Shown here: positions 35,358 to 49,584 of the stretch, in pieces
Layout: each line of letters starts with the position of its first letter
How positions within the stretch are numbered: position 1 is the stretch's first letter
Assembly (NCBI GenBank): GCA_029721515.1
Contig: CM056563.1
Span: 15,566,454 to 15,630,453 of the forward strand
From: Synanceia verrucosa
Taxonomy: Eukaryota > Chordata > Actinopteri > Perciformes > Synanceiidae
Direction: 5' to 3'
Length of the DNA: 64,000 nucleotides
Notes under the pieces: model-generated
Seen by the model: the letters and a program-made list of their open reading frames with translations, nothing else
Databases searched by the model: none
What the model was told of the DNA's origin: nothing
Translations under genes and position numbers: made by a program

Positions 35358-37437
35358 AGATTGGGTGAGTAAGAGCTTTGTTGCTGAGTCTAGTCTTAAT
35401 AAAGGAAGCTTTTGAATTGGTTTCCAAGACAACCAGCGGAGTTGCCTGGGATGAGAAGTGCTCGCAGACTCAAGGGCATTAGAAGTCTGCAGCTCTGCAC
35501 GTCAGTCAGCAGAGTTTGTTGGTAGAAATGCATCAGTTGTGGGTGCAGAGATGTCAGGAAACAGGACATGCAGTGGCTCTGTGCCTGTTAATAACAGGTA
35601 CTCATGGTACGAAAGTCTGTGACGTTATCGGGACAATCCAGAATGTGCTGAGTCATACCGAGACTTTGTGACCGTAAACCTTCAGTGTTCAACAGCAAGA
35701 GGACAAGCTAATATTGACACACAAACCAGAGCTTTGATCTGTGTGTTTGTCAGCTCTCAGTCTGTCAGTTTGTTCGTCTGTCTGACATCCTGTTGGTCAC
35801 ACACACACTGAGTGATCACCCTGTTTTGTACATATTCATGGTACCTTATCTCTCTATGTGTAAGGTCGATTTATTACCATTTCATCACATTTAGCAGTAT
35901 ATGAGCAGTTTTGCGTCCATTGATGGCTTATGTTGTGAAAGTGTTTTTTGTGCAGTGGGTTGCCGATCGTGGTCTCCCACTGCCTGTGAGGAATTTCAGG
36001 GCTTTTGTGATTTGTAGTCGGGACACTAAGAGTTAATATACGCCAGGGATGTCCCGAGCCGATAATAATAGTTAATACAACAGCGATTGTTGCTGCTGTA
36101 TTAACTGACGGTCCATGCTCAAAATGCTCCCCCAGGCTCTCTGCTTTCTACACACTTTAAATTCAGAGGACTGTTGACTGTTTTTATCTCCGAGCTGGAG
36201 ATAATAACAGTTACTACAGCAATGAGCGGCTAACTGTTGCTCTCTATGCTCAACATGCTCTGTCAGGCTTTGCTGTCTGCTACCCAGCTCCCATAGTAAG
36301 TGTTGTGTGCGCGCAACATGCTCCACTTCCAACCCAGCTACCGTAATAAGTGTTGTTCTATTCAATGTGCATCACAAAAAATAGCATGAAGATTTTCAGG
36401 GTATTGTCCTTTATTTTTTTTATTTATTCTATTCAGTTATAGGATATGCTTATGTTTCAGTTACACTACAGGTTATTTTGCACTTTGAAATTTCAAAACA
36501 TTTTCTAACATTCTACACAACATACTACAAAATAGGTAAGAAAAGTATGTATGTGTAGTGCCGATAGCGTATCGGATCAATATCAGTATCGTATCGGAAG
36601 TGAAAAAGTTGTATCGGGACATCCCTAATTAAGAGTTAATATCGCGTTTAGAGAGCAAAACGGACAGATTCTGGACAAAAAGTGGTGATTTTGGTGAAAG
36701 TGGCCTCTACTTTACCTCTGATAAAACAAGAATGGAACAAGGTAAAAACAAACTTTTTTTCAGGATGAAATAGTGAGTCTCCTCTTTCATTTGAGCTATT
36801 CAGTGTTTTCAGAGACAAAATACAAAATATTCTGTGGGTCTAGAAATATGACTCAAAATGGGCAAAAACGCGGACACAAGGCACTTTCAGTTTTAAAAAA
36901 ATAGCTGGCACTCAAAGAAGTAAGGGCTGAATTGTAAGGGATGGGTGACTGAGTTAAAGGGGAAGAGGTTGAAGAAGAAGAATATTGAGTAGAGAGAAAT
37001 AATAATTATACACGTTATATATAACGTACATTTTGCAGTCTCAAACTGAGCGACAGGAAAAGGAGTGAGGGGGTGGAGAGGTACTAGCTGAAGGAGAGGA
37101 TGCAAATGAGACGGGATTGTTTCTCTAGTGGGTGGGTGGAGTTGTTTGGCTTGTCTTGTTGACTGCCTTTTGCCAGACATCTGAGGAGTTTCTGATTGCA
37201 CGTGTTGCTGTGTGTGAAGAGAAGAGAGGGAGTTTGAGATTCGCAGTTGATGCCTCGGAAGTTTAGAGCTAAAAGATAAAAAATTTTTACTTGTCTGAAT
37301 CCAAGAAAAGTTTCCTTGGATTTTCTTTTCTGCCATACTCTGATTCTCTTATTCTGTGTGGTCAACTTGCACATTCATGTTTGGGTCTGATTATCCGTCC
37401 TTCCTTCCTGTCCGTCCCAATCATCGTGTGGGGGTGG

Positions 37438-37501
<64 letters not shown>

Positions 37502-38831
37502 AACATGGAGGACAATGCCTCTGTTTGTCTGTATTCAGACCGTGAAATCGCTTTATCTTTGCTAACGCTCTCTCTCTCTGCATCACCGGCCAATGGCACT
37601 TGTGTGTGTTTGAGAAGGAGACAGTGACTCAGTGATTAGGAGTTACTGTAGGCCTCCACTGTGCACATTTCAGGGCTCTCCAGTGAGCGCCGCCACCAAT
37701 CTTGACATGTTTCCTTGTTAAATCTTTGAGCAACCTGTTGGTATAGGGCTCCTTATGGTGATGTCTCTTTTCTGTGTTACTTTGTAAGGAACATTTATTT
37801 CAACACTGTATCATCCAAGACCATTTATACTATGCTATCGGTGTGTCCTTGATGCTTGTCCTGCTACTTTTTTTTCAGTGTTTCATTTTACGAATGCTTT
37901 CAGTTTTCATTTCCAAGCGTTTTCGTTTCTAGCTCTTTACAGAGTGACATGACTGCCTTGGTGTTGCAGCCTTGAGTGTGTGCATGTGCGTGCGTGCGTG
38001 TGAGGAGGAAACCTCTGATGTTCATGGCGAAACATCCTAAGAATTTGCAGCAGTTCCTTTTTATCTCTCATATCTTTATGTGACATGTTTTGAAATGGCA
38101 ATCACTCCGGGATTTTTATCAGACGCGGTGCAATCAGAATAAGTTGAGGAAGGGAAGCAGCCATTTTAAAATACAGAGGAGTGTTGCTGCTAGCATCATC
38201 ATGGCTCTACGGATGGGAATGCTGGTCAATCTACCGCTTTGATCCGCGCCAAAATGACTCAACTTTTGAATAGATAGTGTTGAAATTTAGTTTATGTCCT
38301 ACTCAGAGTGACTTATATGAACTTTGGTGAGCCACTGACTTTTCCTTGAATGTCATCATCTGGTCACAGTATGTCTAAAACTAATGATAAGCCTCAGCTG
38401 CTCTTTGTGTTTAGTGTTAAGCGGCAAATACTCACCTGCTAAACTAAGACGGTGAACATGGTAACATGGCAGCAAATATACCTGCTACACAGCAGCATGT
38501 TAGTGTTGTTATTGTGAGCATGTCATGTTCACATGTAGCCAACATGACATGTGGTCGGTAACAGGGCACAACAGCTATACTTCTAGAAAATCTGCTTGTT
38601 CTCCTGATATTTCTGTGCAATGTGACTGCTTGTCTGAATTTTACTTAAACTCATGTGAGTCTGTCTTTAACACAACTGTCTGGAGGTTGCAGAGAGGTGG
38701 GAAGGAAGTATGATACATGAACACATTTATTATCTCCCTGCTGAGTTAGAGGACTTGTAATATGGCCCAGCGAGCAGATCCTGTGGGGGAGGGAGCTTAA
38801 TTCAGAGAACACACACACGCACGCACGTACT

Positions 38832-38879
<48 letters not shown>

Positions 38880-41800
38880 AAATGAGGTTACAAGAAGAGG
38901 AACTCCAACCCAACAGTTTACCCTGGTGAGGAGGTGATGACGGCATCACGGGAATCCCTCAGCCAGCTTCACCATGACCAGGAAGTGTGTGTGAATCATG
39001 TGCCACAGTTCAGCTTCCGCTTTCATGCTTTACAGCTGTCCTGCTGCCTATTGGACACATTTATTTGGGGTGGTGTGGAATGACAAAGTTTGAAATTGGA
39101 GGAGATGGTAGTTGCCTGGCTCCAGTCAGAGGTGCTGCAGATCAGCCAAGTGTCCAGGCTCTGACATGGTCTTAAATAGTCATTAGTGGTCTTAATGTTT
39201 TTCTCCATGCACTGACAGCTCGTTTTGCACTCTTTTCAGCTTAAATTTGTGGGGATTGCTGTATAGATTTGTGATGAATGAGCGGTGTGGTGATCGTAAC
39301 ATAGCTGGGGTACGCGCACACAAACCACTGCTGTCCATCTGTTTTCAGTGTCTCTTTTTTATACAGCTGTGGAACTCAGATTTTCTCTTTTCAGGTCCTT
39401 TCCTCTCAATTTTCTCGATTCTGCCTTCTTTGTTTTCTTTTTTCTTTCCCCATTCTTCAGGTTTTAGTGTTGTTCCTGCAGGGATTTATCAGTCTCACAT
39501 TGTAACACAGATGTTTGACACATTTTGCAGTTGCATTTTCACTCTTACTTCAACATTTTTTCTTTGGTTGTGTAAAACAATAGTTTGACATTTTAGGAAA
39601 TCTTGCAGAGAGTGAGATGTCCGTTTGTTAGATATGGAATCACAGTCAAGAGATGCTTAGCTTAGCATAAAGACTGGGAACAGAGGAAAACAGCTAGTTT
39701 GACTCTAATGTTATGTTTTATTAGTGAGCTTTAGAGGGATTGGTAGGCAGATGTTGAACCCATTTGCCAGAGCTAGACTAGCTGTTTCTAGTCTTAATGC
39801 TAAGCTAACTGTCTGCTGGCTCTAACTCCATGTTTAGTGTTAATCAATGGTGACAATCTTTGAGGGGGAAAAAAGCACGTATCTGTAGCTCCCTGAACAT
39901 TGAACTATCCCTGTGAGTGAGCAGAATACTGGATATTTCTTGCTTAATTTCCTTAATTTCTCTCTCTTGAACTCTGTTCACCTCCCTGCCTCTTTGTCTG
40001 CACTGGTAGTTCATGACATATGAGTGAATGTTCCTCTCACACCTTCACCTCCAGCTGTCTGAGGCATGTGTTATTGTGGTGAATAAAGCTGGGGGACAGG
40101 AACTGACAACACTGAAAGAATGCTGGTATAACACTCCAGGGAACATGAAAATAGAGTGAACAAGAAAAGAGGGATTTAAGAGAAGAAAGAGGTAATGGGT
40201 TAGGGTCTATGAACCTGAGCATTGGAGTGGTGAGGAGTTAGAAAATGGCTAACTGGAAGAAGACCCAAATAGTTGAGAAAGGAGAACAAAGAGGAATGTT
40301 GATATTAAAAACCAACCAGACCCCCATAGGGAAAATTAGTGGTTTGGGGCAGAGATGGGAAAGATGTTAGAGCAAACAAATTGTAGTTAAGTTTCCCCTA
40401 ACAAGAGAGCTGTTGGTAAGCAGTGGAAAGTGGGGAACGAGTAATCCCTTGCTGATTTCATGGGCATCATGCAGAGGTTGAGAGTGGAAGAATAAAAGGA
40501 AAGCACGCAGAAAGGAAGATAAGTGGATTTATGAACAATTCCTCCTGAGCATCATGAAAATGCATGACTGAGAGGGCAGTGACAGTTCAGCTGGCAATTC
40601 TGGGCTGTAAACCCGAAGAAATACACTGGTTAGGTGTAATGGTAAGGGAGAAATTAGAACACTTTAACAAAGCTCATAGCAATTACCAACACCAGATGAC
40701 GCAGATGCTCAAAACCACCAGAAAGAAAAGGCCTGTGCTGCTAGAGTAAAGATATGAACAGGAATGAAAAGAGGATCAAATACAATTTATGTAGTTGTAA
40801 TATTCTTCTAAAAAAAAGAGAATAGATACATGCCCTCCACACGGTCATACAAAAACCTGAGAACTCTCCAGCTTCCCCCTTATTTTTCTGCATTTTTTAA
40901 TCCACATTCCTACAGGCTTATGTAAGCAATGTTCTAAAGTGTGTCAGTATTGCTTTAATGTGTGATAGCTGCAAGTGCGTCTGTGCTAATTTGCAGTTTA
41001 AACCAATTTAGCCTAGTTGTGAAGATGGCGTCACAGTTCCTGAGTGTAGCCATTATTTTATCAGCTCAGCTTCATTTACCAGACCAACAGAGAGGGGACT
41101 ATGTGACGTTTGCTGCTGATTACACACATACATGCAGAGTGGTGGTTTTGAGCATCTGCGTCATCTGGTGTTGGTAATTGCTATGAGCTTTGTTAAAGTG
41201 TTCTAATTTCTCCCTTACCATTACACCTAACCAGTGTATTTCTTCGGGTTTACAGCCCAGAATTGCCAGTTAAACTGTCACTGCCCTCTCAGTCATGCAT
41301 TTTCATTCCATTTCTATTTCCATCAATCTGCAAATACAGCATGACAATGTAACAACGGGATGTATTGATGTCTAAATATTGTACCTGGTGGTGTAATGTG
41401 CTGAAGTGTTAAGGAGCGCAACAGATGACTAAACTCACAATCATATCATGGCTTAAAGACACAGATAGGATTAGTTTAGCGGAAAAAAGAGACCAATGGT
41501 AACTTTAAGAGATCACAGATTGTGTTGATGTTTAAATGTTTAAATGATTTTTAAATTTAAATGCTGTCCTGTGAAAATGTCCTTCACACAACTGTATGTT
41601 TTTCTACATTTTATGATATCAGTCAATAAAAACTTTATCACAGACACAGTGTCCAGATTAAAGACAAGATACATATAACCTTATAAACTACACACAAACA
41701 TCCAATAAAACATGTTTAAAAAGGTCAGTGTCCTACAAAGAGACAACTATACTTGTCTCCACAGCTGGAATTGGTAGCGTGGGGTGCTAAAGCTTATGTT

Positions 41801-44800
41801 TGATAAGGCCAAGAGTCATTTATTAATAAATTACAAACTGTAAGACTTGCGTAAACTTGCCTAAGAAACAGTTTGTACATATATCATGTGGCGCTGGCTA
41901 GAAATACTGTCATCATCTGTCATTTGTTCTGAAATAAAATCTTCTCCAAAGGTATTCTTGCCATGTGACAGACACACAGATTATGATCAGACAATTTAAA
42001 AATGATGAAATTTTAGCCATTTATACTCTGTACATTTGAACACTTCATCATAATGTTATAATTTACCCTTGTTCAGTTTTCACTTTTATTGCATAGAACT
42101 TGAGTGCACCATAATGTATACTAATAATAACCGGCTATTAGCTGTCCTCCTGCTGATTTCAGGGATTTATTGTTCTCAGTGTAGCAACTAGAAAGCATTA
42201 ATAGCAATCTGCCGATCGCATATTTTTATGTTATTTTGCTTATTTCAAGTGTGTAAAATAAAGAGAAAGCTTTCAGATTAGTAACACTCGGATCACAGAT
42301 CAACTACGGTCCATTATATCTAGACCAGAATAAAGTCCCTGCTGGGTTTGCTTACATGTGCTGCACTTGCAGCTGGATTGACATAGTTGCTACCTGGGCT
42401 AGCTGTGTGGACTGAGTGGAGAATAGCTCCACCAGTCTTTTCAGTATTCGGTACTATCAAAGCTTGCTTTATTTTGAATTTCCTTGATGGGCCTTTTAGC
42501 TATGGTTCTCCTGGTGTGGAGTTCACAGGACTGCACAAAGACACCACTGCTGTCACACAAATCCACTTCCTGCCTGGACAGGTAAGCTCTGCATACTTAT
42601 GTTACGAAAGTGAAGACCCTTTTGTGATTAGAGCGGTGGCCAAAGTGATGTTAATATTTGTCTTGCTCTGTGCTAGGGCCGCCTGCTGACACTGCTAGAT
42701 GACAACACTATTCACCTGTGGGAGATGGTGGCCAGAGCCACTAGAGAGATCGCAGGGGAAAAGAGAGAAGGCGTTGTATGCCTACAGGAAGTGGACAGCT
42801 ACAGCCTCCCAGGAAGACCTGGCATTGAGAGCTGCAGGTACATTAACATTTTCCAATCAACTGCTTTTTTATACACTAATTTTTGTCTTTTTTAAGTTGT
42901 AACAGGAGGTATTTGTTGAGAGATAAGTATGTCACATATGGTGCACACCATCTGACAGCCTGGGGGGGATTTTTCCTCCCCTCCTGGTATTATCTTCCTC
43001 TTTCATATTTTGTGAAGCTGTGTTGAGGATTGATTGTAATTTCTGTGTTGAGTCAGAGCCCCACTGTCTAATTGAACATGGCTAATTTCATCCATCCATC
43101 TATTTTCTACCGCTAATCCTCATAGGGTCGCGAGGGGGGAATTGGAGCCTATCCCAACTGTCTTAGGGCAGAAGGCAGGGTACACCCTGGACAAATCTCC
43201 ACCTCATTACAGGGCACATAGAGACAGACAACCACTCACACTCACATTCACACCTACGGTCAATTTAAATTAGCCAATTAACCTAATCCCCATGCATGTT
43301 TTTGGATGGTGGGAGGAAGACGGAGTACCCTGACAGAACCCACGCAGACACGGAGAGAACAGAAAAGCCCCGGGCCGGGAATCGAACCCGGTACCTTCTT
43401 GCTGTGAGGCGACAGTGCTAACCACTACACCACCATGCCGCCCCGCAGCGCTGTCACATTGTTCTAATTAAAATAAGTGTTGAAAATATATAAGAGATTC
43501 ACTCCTCTAATTGTTACTCTTCCCTCATCCTCCTCTTCTTTTCAGTGCCACTCGGGTGACTGTCCTTCTTTTGTTGAGGTCATGCGACCTGCTCTGCATT
43601 GGCACAGAGGGAGGGGGCGTGTACTTCCTGGAGTTGCCCCGACTGTTGCTGAAGGACAACCAGACGCTCCCACAGGATCAGGTCACTCAGAGGTGAGACT
43701 GCCACTTAAAAGACTTCACAAAAAGCATCGTTCAAAGAATATGTCAATGTCAATGTCAGTTTTATTTATAGAGCACATTTAAAAAGCTAATGGCCAACCA
43801 GTGTGCATTACAGCATAACATAATCAACAGCACTAGGAACAGTAAAAGCGAAACAGTAAAAACAGTGAAATAAAACAGATAAAATATAAAAACAGGTGAA
43901 ATAAAACAGATAAAAGAATACATGAAAAATTCTAATGTAGAGCCAGGTTAGGATTGACCTTTAACTATTTTTAAGTTTGTCTGACTACAATTGTTTTTGT
44001 ACTGACACAGCTGCTGGGGAATATTTGTAAGGTCTATATTTGCAAAGTAATATTCAAACTGTTCTTTATTATTGATCCTGCATAGTTTCCCCTCTTCTTG
44101 ACACAGTCTTTATTCTCTCCTCTGTTGCTGTCACAGTATGTCTTCCTTTAAACATCAAACACTCCAGTTTCCTCCACTCACAGCTCCAGCTGAGCAGGTT
44201 GGACACACACATGCAAGCAGAAACAAATATCCCTCTTGACCCTCGCAGCAGCAGACAGGTCAGGGTCATGTGGTTCAGCGTCCATGAGAATGCTATTTGA
44301 GAGTAGAGGAAAGGAAGCAATAGATGTACTGTTAAACTGAACATAAGGGACATTGTTGCATTAAATACATGTAGTAAATCTTGGATAGGAATTTGAACAG
44401 ATGTTTTTTGGTAAAGGTGGAAATGGGATGGATAAAATAAAATACTGTGCAGTACATTAAAATAGTTACGCTGTGTAGTAAATGATGACAACAGTGCCAT
44501 TACAATTCACTTTACAATGCAGAAATGCTGACTGACAAAACTATTATTAAAAAAGTTGTTTCAAGTCATTTAAACGTCTAATACTAATTATTCCCCCCAA
44601 CATTAACTTACTGAATTTAGCTTAATTTTTGCTTATTTAGACATGTACTTTAACTGTAATAAACACAAACTTGCAGGTTTGAAATTAAGTTTTCAGGGGC
44701 TTTAAGCTATAAACCAGTTGTCACTTGTAAACTTTTCAAATGTACATAATGTGGAAATGTGTGGGAATGGCTCACAGTTAGTAATGTACTGTATGCCAAA

Positions 44801-47800
44801 CATTGAAAATCAGCACAAATGCACAGGGCCCGTGTATCACTACAGGGATATTATATTGTGTGGTGTTCCTGTTATTTTGTCCAGTCCATCCACATTGCAC
44901 AGTGCAGTGTGTTAGTGTGCAGCCACGTATGACAGCAGTTAAATGGAGCACGGACACACATCTTCAGGACCAAATTTGTCCTTATCATGTTAACTGCATC
45001 ATGAATAAAAAATTATGTGTGACAAACATGCATGCTGCGGCATTTTGCTTTTTATTCATAGACATCATGTTTTCCTGCTGCCTCTTTCCTCTCTACATTC
45101 CTGTGTTGATGCACTGGCAGTGCATCACAAAGCTACTGTGTTTCTTTTTCATCCTGCTGTGTGATGGCCTGACTGGTTGGCCAAACCCCTCATTAACCAG
45201 GTTTGTTTAGGGAAGTGGGCAGAACTGAGGCCTAACGAGGGCCCTGATAAGGCTTGTGTGTGTGTGTTTGAGATTTGAATGGTGTGTGCAAAGGAGGAGA
45301 GGTTTTAGACAGGGAGGCTTTGTGCCCGCTGCCAAAACACTGTGTTCCGGTTAGGGAAGTGTTTCAGCTGAATCTCGAATGTGCACGCACACACAGACAC
45401 ACACACACCCCGGCTCATCATTGGGACTCTGTAGCAGGATACTGGATTCCCTAAAAATACTTGTGAACGGAGAGACGGAGACAATGGAATGCTTTGTTGG
45501 AAATGTTTCTGCCACTGTGCTTCCGGAGAGGATCTTCCTCAATAAACCAGGGGGAGGGAGAGAGGGAGAGAGTCAGAGAGATGCAGGCCATCTCTCTCGT
45601 CTGTAATGGTTCTGCCTCATCTGCAGCGGAGTGCCCAGAAAGCTGCATTGTTATCTTGTCCTTTCTGCTTTGTTTTCTTGTTTCTCTTCATTGACTCTTG
45701 TCTCTCTGCTGTTTCCTCTTCTTTCTTCATCTGTCTTCTTCTCTCTTTTCCTTCGTTGAGGGAATCCTCTTACATCTTGAGGGTGTGTCTTGCTCTACAT
45801 TCTTCTGCTGCCTCGGAGGAATGTCTAGTTCACAAACCCCAGCAGCTCAACTCTGTCTTGTTGTTGTTGTTGCTGCTGCAGCCTCTGGTGGTATTAGACT
45901 TTATGAAGATCATTTGAGCTCAATGTTAAATTCTACGTAAATTTGAACACTTTGGAAGTTTGCCCTTGGGTTGTTTTTGTGCAAAAAAAAAAAAAAAGAC
46001 TTAGGTCATCAATATGCACAGATTTTTCCTCCCCTCCTGGTATCATCTTCCTCTTTCATATTTTGTGAAGCTGTGTTGAGGTTTGATTGTAATTTCTGTG
46101 CTGAGTCAGAGCCCCACTGTCTAATTGAACATGGCTAATTTCATCCATCCATCCATCCATTATCTACCGCTTATCCTCATAGGGTCGCCAGGGGAGAACT
46201 GGAGCCTATCCCAGCTGTCTTAGGGTGAAAGGCAGGGTACACCCTGGACAAGTCTCCAGTTCATCACAGGACACATAGAGACAGACAACCACTCACACTC
46301 ACATTCACACCTACGGACAATTTAAATTAGCCAATTAACCTAATCCCCATGCATGTTTTTGGATGGTGGGAGGAAGCCAAAGTACCCGGAGAGAACCCAC
46401 GCAGACACTGGGAGAACATGCAAACTCCACACAGAAAATCCAGAATTGAACCTGGTACCTTCTTGCTGTGAGGCAACAGTACTAACCACTGCACCACCGT
46501 GCCGCCCCCTGGCTAATTACAATCATTAAATTTACTTAAATGGTATATGTCACAAAATAATCTGAAGCTTTTAAACTTGTCTTTGCCATCATATGTGTGG
46601 AACTGTGGTCACATTATAACAGGTGAACGTACATGCCAGCTTCCCTTCAAGGTCTTTGATATGACTATAACACCCTCATCCTCCTTCTGGCATGTAAATT
46701 AATGAGTAATGATTTGTTTTCCCAGCCTGCCAGATGATTACAGATGTGGGAAATCCTTAGGGCCGGTGGAATCTCTTCAGGAACATCCTCAGCAGTTTGG
46801 GAAGATTCTGATTGGCTACAGCCGGGGCCTGGTGGTCTTATGGGATCTGAGCACCCGTCATGCCGAGCAGCTCTTCCTGGGCAAACAGGTACCTGGTTAC
46901 ATTTTTGTCCACACTGGTGAAAATTTTTACTGACAATTTTCTATTATGTTTAGTTCATTATTGTACAATGAACAATTGTTTTGTGGTGTGTTACCATTTT
47001 TAATGGACACCTTGTCCTGCACATGTTACTAATTACTGAAAGAAACCAGGAGTTGCAGAGGAATGATTGAAATTAGAAAATACAGCAGACGTCTTTGTAA
47101 ATTGGTCTTATTTTCTTACTTTGTTTGGAATAACAACAAAAGCGGCAAAACAAGCATCAGTCTTTCAAGAGTATTTGGCAAGTAAGCTATAAGCTGCACA
47201 GAGGTGCACCTGACTCTGACTTTACTGCAGTGGCAGATCCTTCAGGTATCAACAAGTTAACATTGTTAGCAGATTTAACTCTATGAGCTGTAACTCTGCT
47301 ACCATGCAGCTTGGTTTGGTGCTTATACTGTGTGTGAATCCTCCTGCAGCAGCTGGAGAGTCTGGTGTGGGAACGCTCTGGAAACATATTTGCCAGTTCC
47401 CATAACGATGGGGGCTATTCAGTGTGGGCTGTTACTAATGGCAACACCTACAGTCACCAGCCAGTGTCCTCCACCATCCCATATGGTAAGAAATGCATAC
47501 ATTAAGCACACACCTACAGACACCAGACAGAACCACCTATTTGTGCTTCCCAGATTGTTTAAACACATTATCATCCAGCTCTAGTGTTGGTGGTGATGTC
47601 GTTAACAAAGACTGCTGTCCATTGACTGACAATAGCTTCATGAACCATGAGCGCTGATATATTGTGACTCATAGTGACTCGTTATTATAGTGATAGTTAG
47701 CATCAGGACACTTCTGCCTTAGATCACTGATTTCTTATTTTCTCCATACTTGTTGGTGTTAAAACTTTTAACCTTTTCTTTGAATTTAGTGATGATGCTA

Positions 47801-47853
47801 AGTTTTGCCCTCGTTTGTTATTTCTTGTTTTTGATAGTTTAGTTTTGGCCTGC

Positions 47854-47895
<42 letters not shown>

Positions 47896-49537
47896 TTGCT
47901 GTTCATGGCTGTATGTCACAGGTCCATTTCCCTGTAAGGCCATCAACAAGATCCTGTGGAGAACAACACAGACAGGGTGAGTGTATGACATGTTTTGTGA
48001 TAAATAATTATGATTACAAAATATAAATATAATGATGCCTAATTATATCAGGAACTCTTTCTTGATGTTGTTCTAAATGACCAATAAATTGTCATAAATA
48101 CAAATACTTTTTGTTGTGCCTCCCTCTAGTTCTCCGGTATTGTTGTACAGTGGAGGAATGCCCAGAGCAAGTTATGGTGATCGCCACTGTCTGACCATTC
48201 AACAAGACAAAGAGCACGTCACTCTGGACTTCACATCCAGAGTCATTGACTTCTTCACTGTCCACAGCATAGAGCAAGAGAAAGGTCAGAGGCTGGCCAA
48301 CATTAATGCTGTGTATCTGTGGATTTTCTTTTTTGTCATCGGCTCACTGCCATGTTGCATCAAAAGTGTGGGAACTTCATCACTTTGTGTCTGGTCTTCC
48401 TGCTTCAGAGTTTGATGAGCCGTCTGCATTGGTTGTGTTACTGGAAGAGGAGCTGGTTGTGGTTGACCTCCAGACTCCTGGCTGGCCCTCACTGCCTACT
48501 CCCTACCTGGCTCCTCTCCACTCATCCGCCATCACCTGCTCCTTCCATGTCTCCAGCGTCCCTCCCAAACTCTGGGAGAGGCTGGTTAATGCTGGCAAAG
48601 CACAGCAGGGACGACAACACGCGCACGGGGTGAGAAGCTCACTGTGATCTCACACTACTATTTAAATGTGTTTTAAATACAATTATCACCTAAAACCAAA
48701 TGTTTTACTCAACAATGATAAATTCACATGTCAAGTAAGCTCATTGTCTGATCTTGTGAAAAAAAATTATTTAGGCCGCTATTTTTGGTCTTTATAGAAT
48801 CAAAAGTGGCAAAAACAAATTCACTGTTGGGAATGGCTTTATTTTTTCAGCTACTGTACAGACAGGCAGACTTTTTCTTTTAATTGTATTGATTTGGTTG
48901 CTGTGTCATTTATACATTTCTCTCCCATTTCTTTTGGTCTTTTGTTTCTCAAGACATTATTTTGCCATCATGGAAGTCATTACACAGATTTCTTAAATTT
49001 CTTTAGAATTTCATCTTGCTCAGTCAAATGTAGCTGAGCAACGGGATTATTATGTAAATTGGTTTATTCATGGCAGTTGTAGGGATACTATTACAGGAAA
49101 TCCAAGATGCCTGTGAGCAGCTTAACCTGAGAGCTCCTTAAACTCAGTGTGGCCAATAGCCAGGCTGCTCATGTTTTAAATGTATTCATCAATAATTCTA
49201 ATCAGTGTGCATACTCTGTCCAAACACAAACATGCTTATAGCTTCAAGTTACCAGGTTTGATTTAACTGTCAGGTGGAGAGCATAGACTGTATGGACAGC
49301 AATTTAGAGGGATAAGTGAAATTAAAGAGGTTCAAAGGGCAGGACACTGAAGTGTTAATCATGGTTCTGGTAGATCTTAGCTCGCAGTCTGGCACCTAAA
49401 TGACTGAATGAGGGAACCTATGGGAGTGTGACCACCAGCCTGCTGCTTGTTTGTCAACTTTAAGAGCAGGTGTAAGCAGTTAAAGGCTTTGCAAAGGCTT
49501 TGTAGCTTAGATCAGCTGTTTGATCAGTGGCAGATAA

Positions 49538-49584
<47 letters not shown>

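Larger units (their letters stand above)
32277..42499 (+). other. llgl1 intron 2 (10.2 kb)
   Basis: The largest intron. Contents, left to right: poly(T) tracts, (AC)n at 34851-34879, (TG)n at about 35322-35356, a hAT element at 36044-36627, a long (TG)n run at 37440-37500, dispersed repeats at 38115-38530 and 39578-39911, (AC)n at 38834-38874 and a 167-bp inverted repeat at 40554-41306. I find no exon between 32277 and 42499 that fits the LLGL1 protein. Confidence 0.7.
43693..46725 (+). other. llgl1 intron 5
   Basis: 3.0 kb holding a dispersed repeat fragment at its start (about 43747-43940), a short AC run near 45390, and the second SINE copy (46021-46509). I see no exon in the remaining sequence. 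Confidence 0.65.
32179..48629 (+). other. llgl1: llgl1 exons 2-10: N-terminal WD40 propeller
   Basis: The first beta-propeller. Readable strings are HGFPHQPSALAFDPKLELMA, GTKSGAIKVYGSPGVEFTG, LLTLLDDNTIHLWEMV, VYFLELPRLLLKDNQTLP, DDYRCGKSLGPVESLQEH, KILIGYSRGLVVLWDLS, YGPFPCKAINKILW, YSGGMPRASYGDRHC, LLEEELVVVDLQTPGWP and APLHSSAITCS. Exons 2-10 run 32179-32276 to 48409-48629 (full list in the gene entry). LLGL propellers bind lipids and myosin II and lack canonical WD residues in many blades. Confidence 0.93.
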
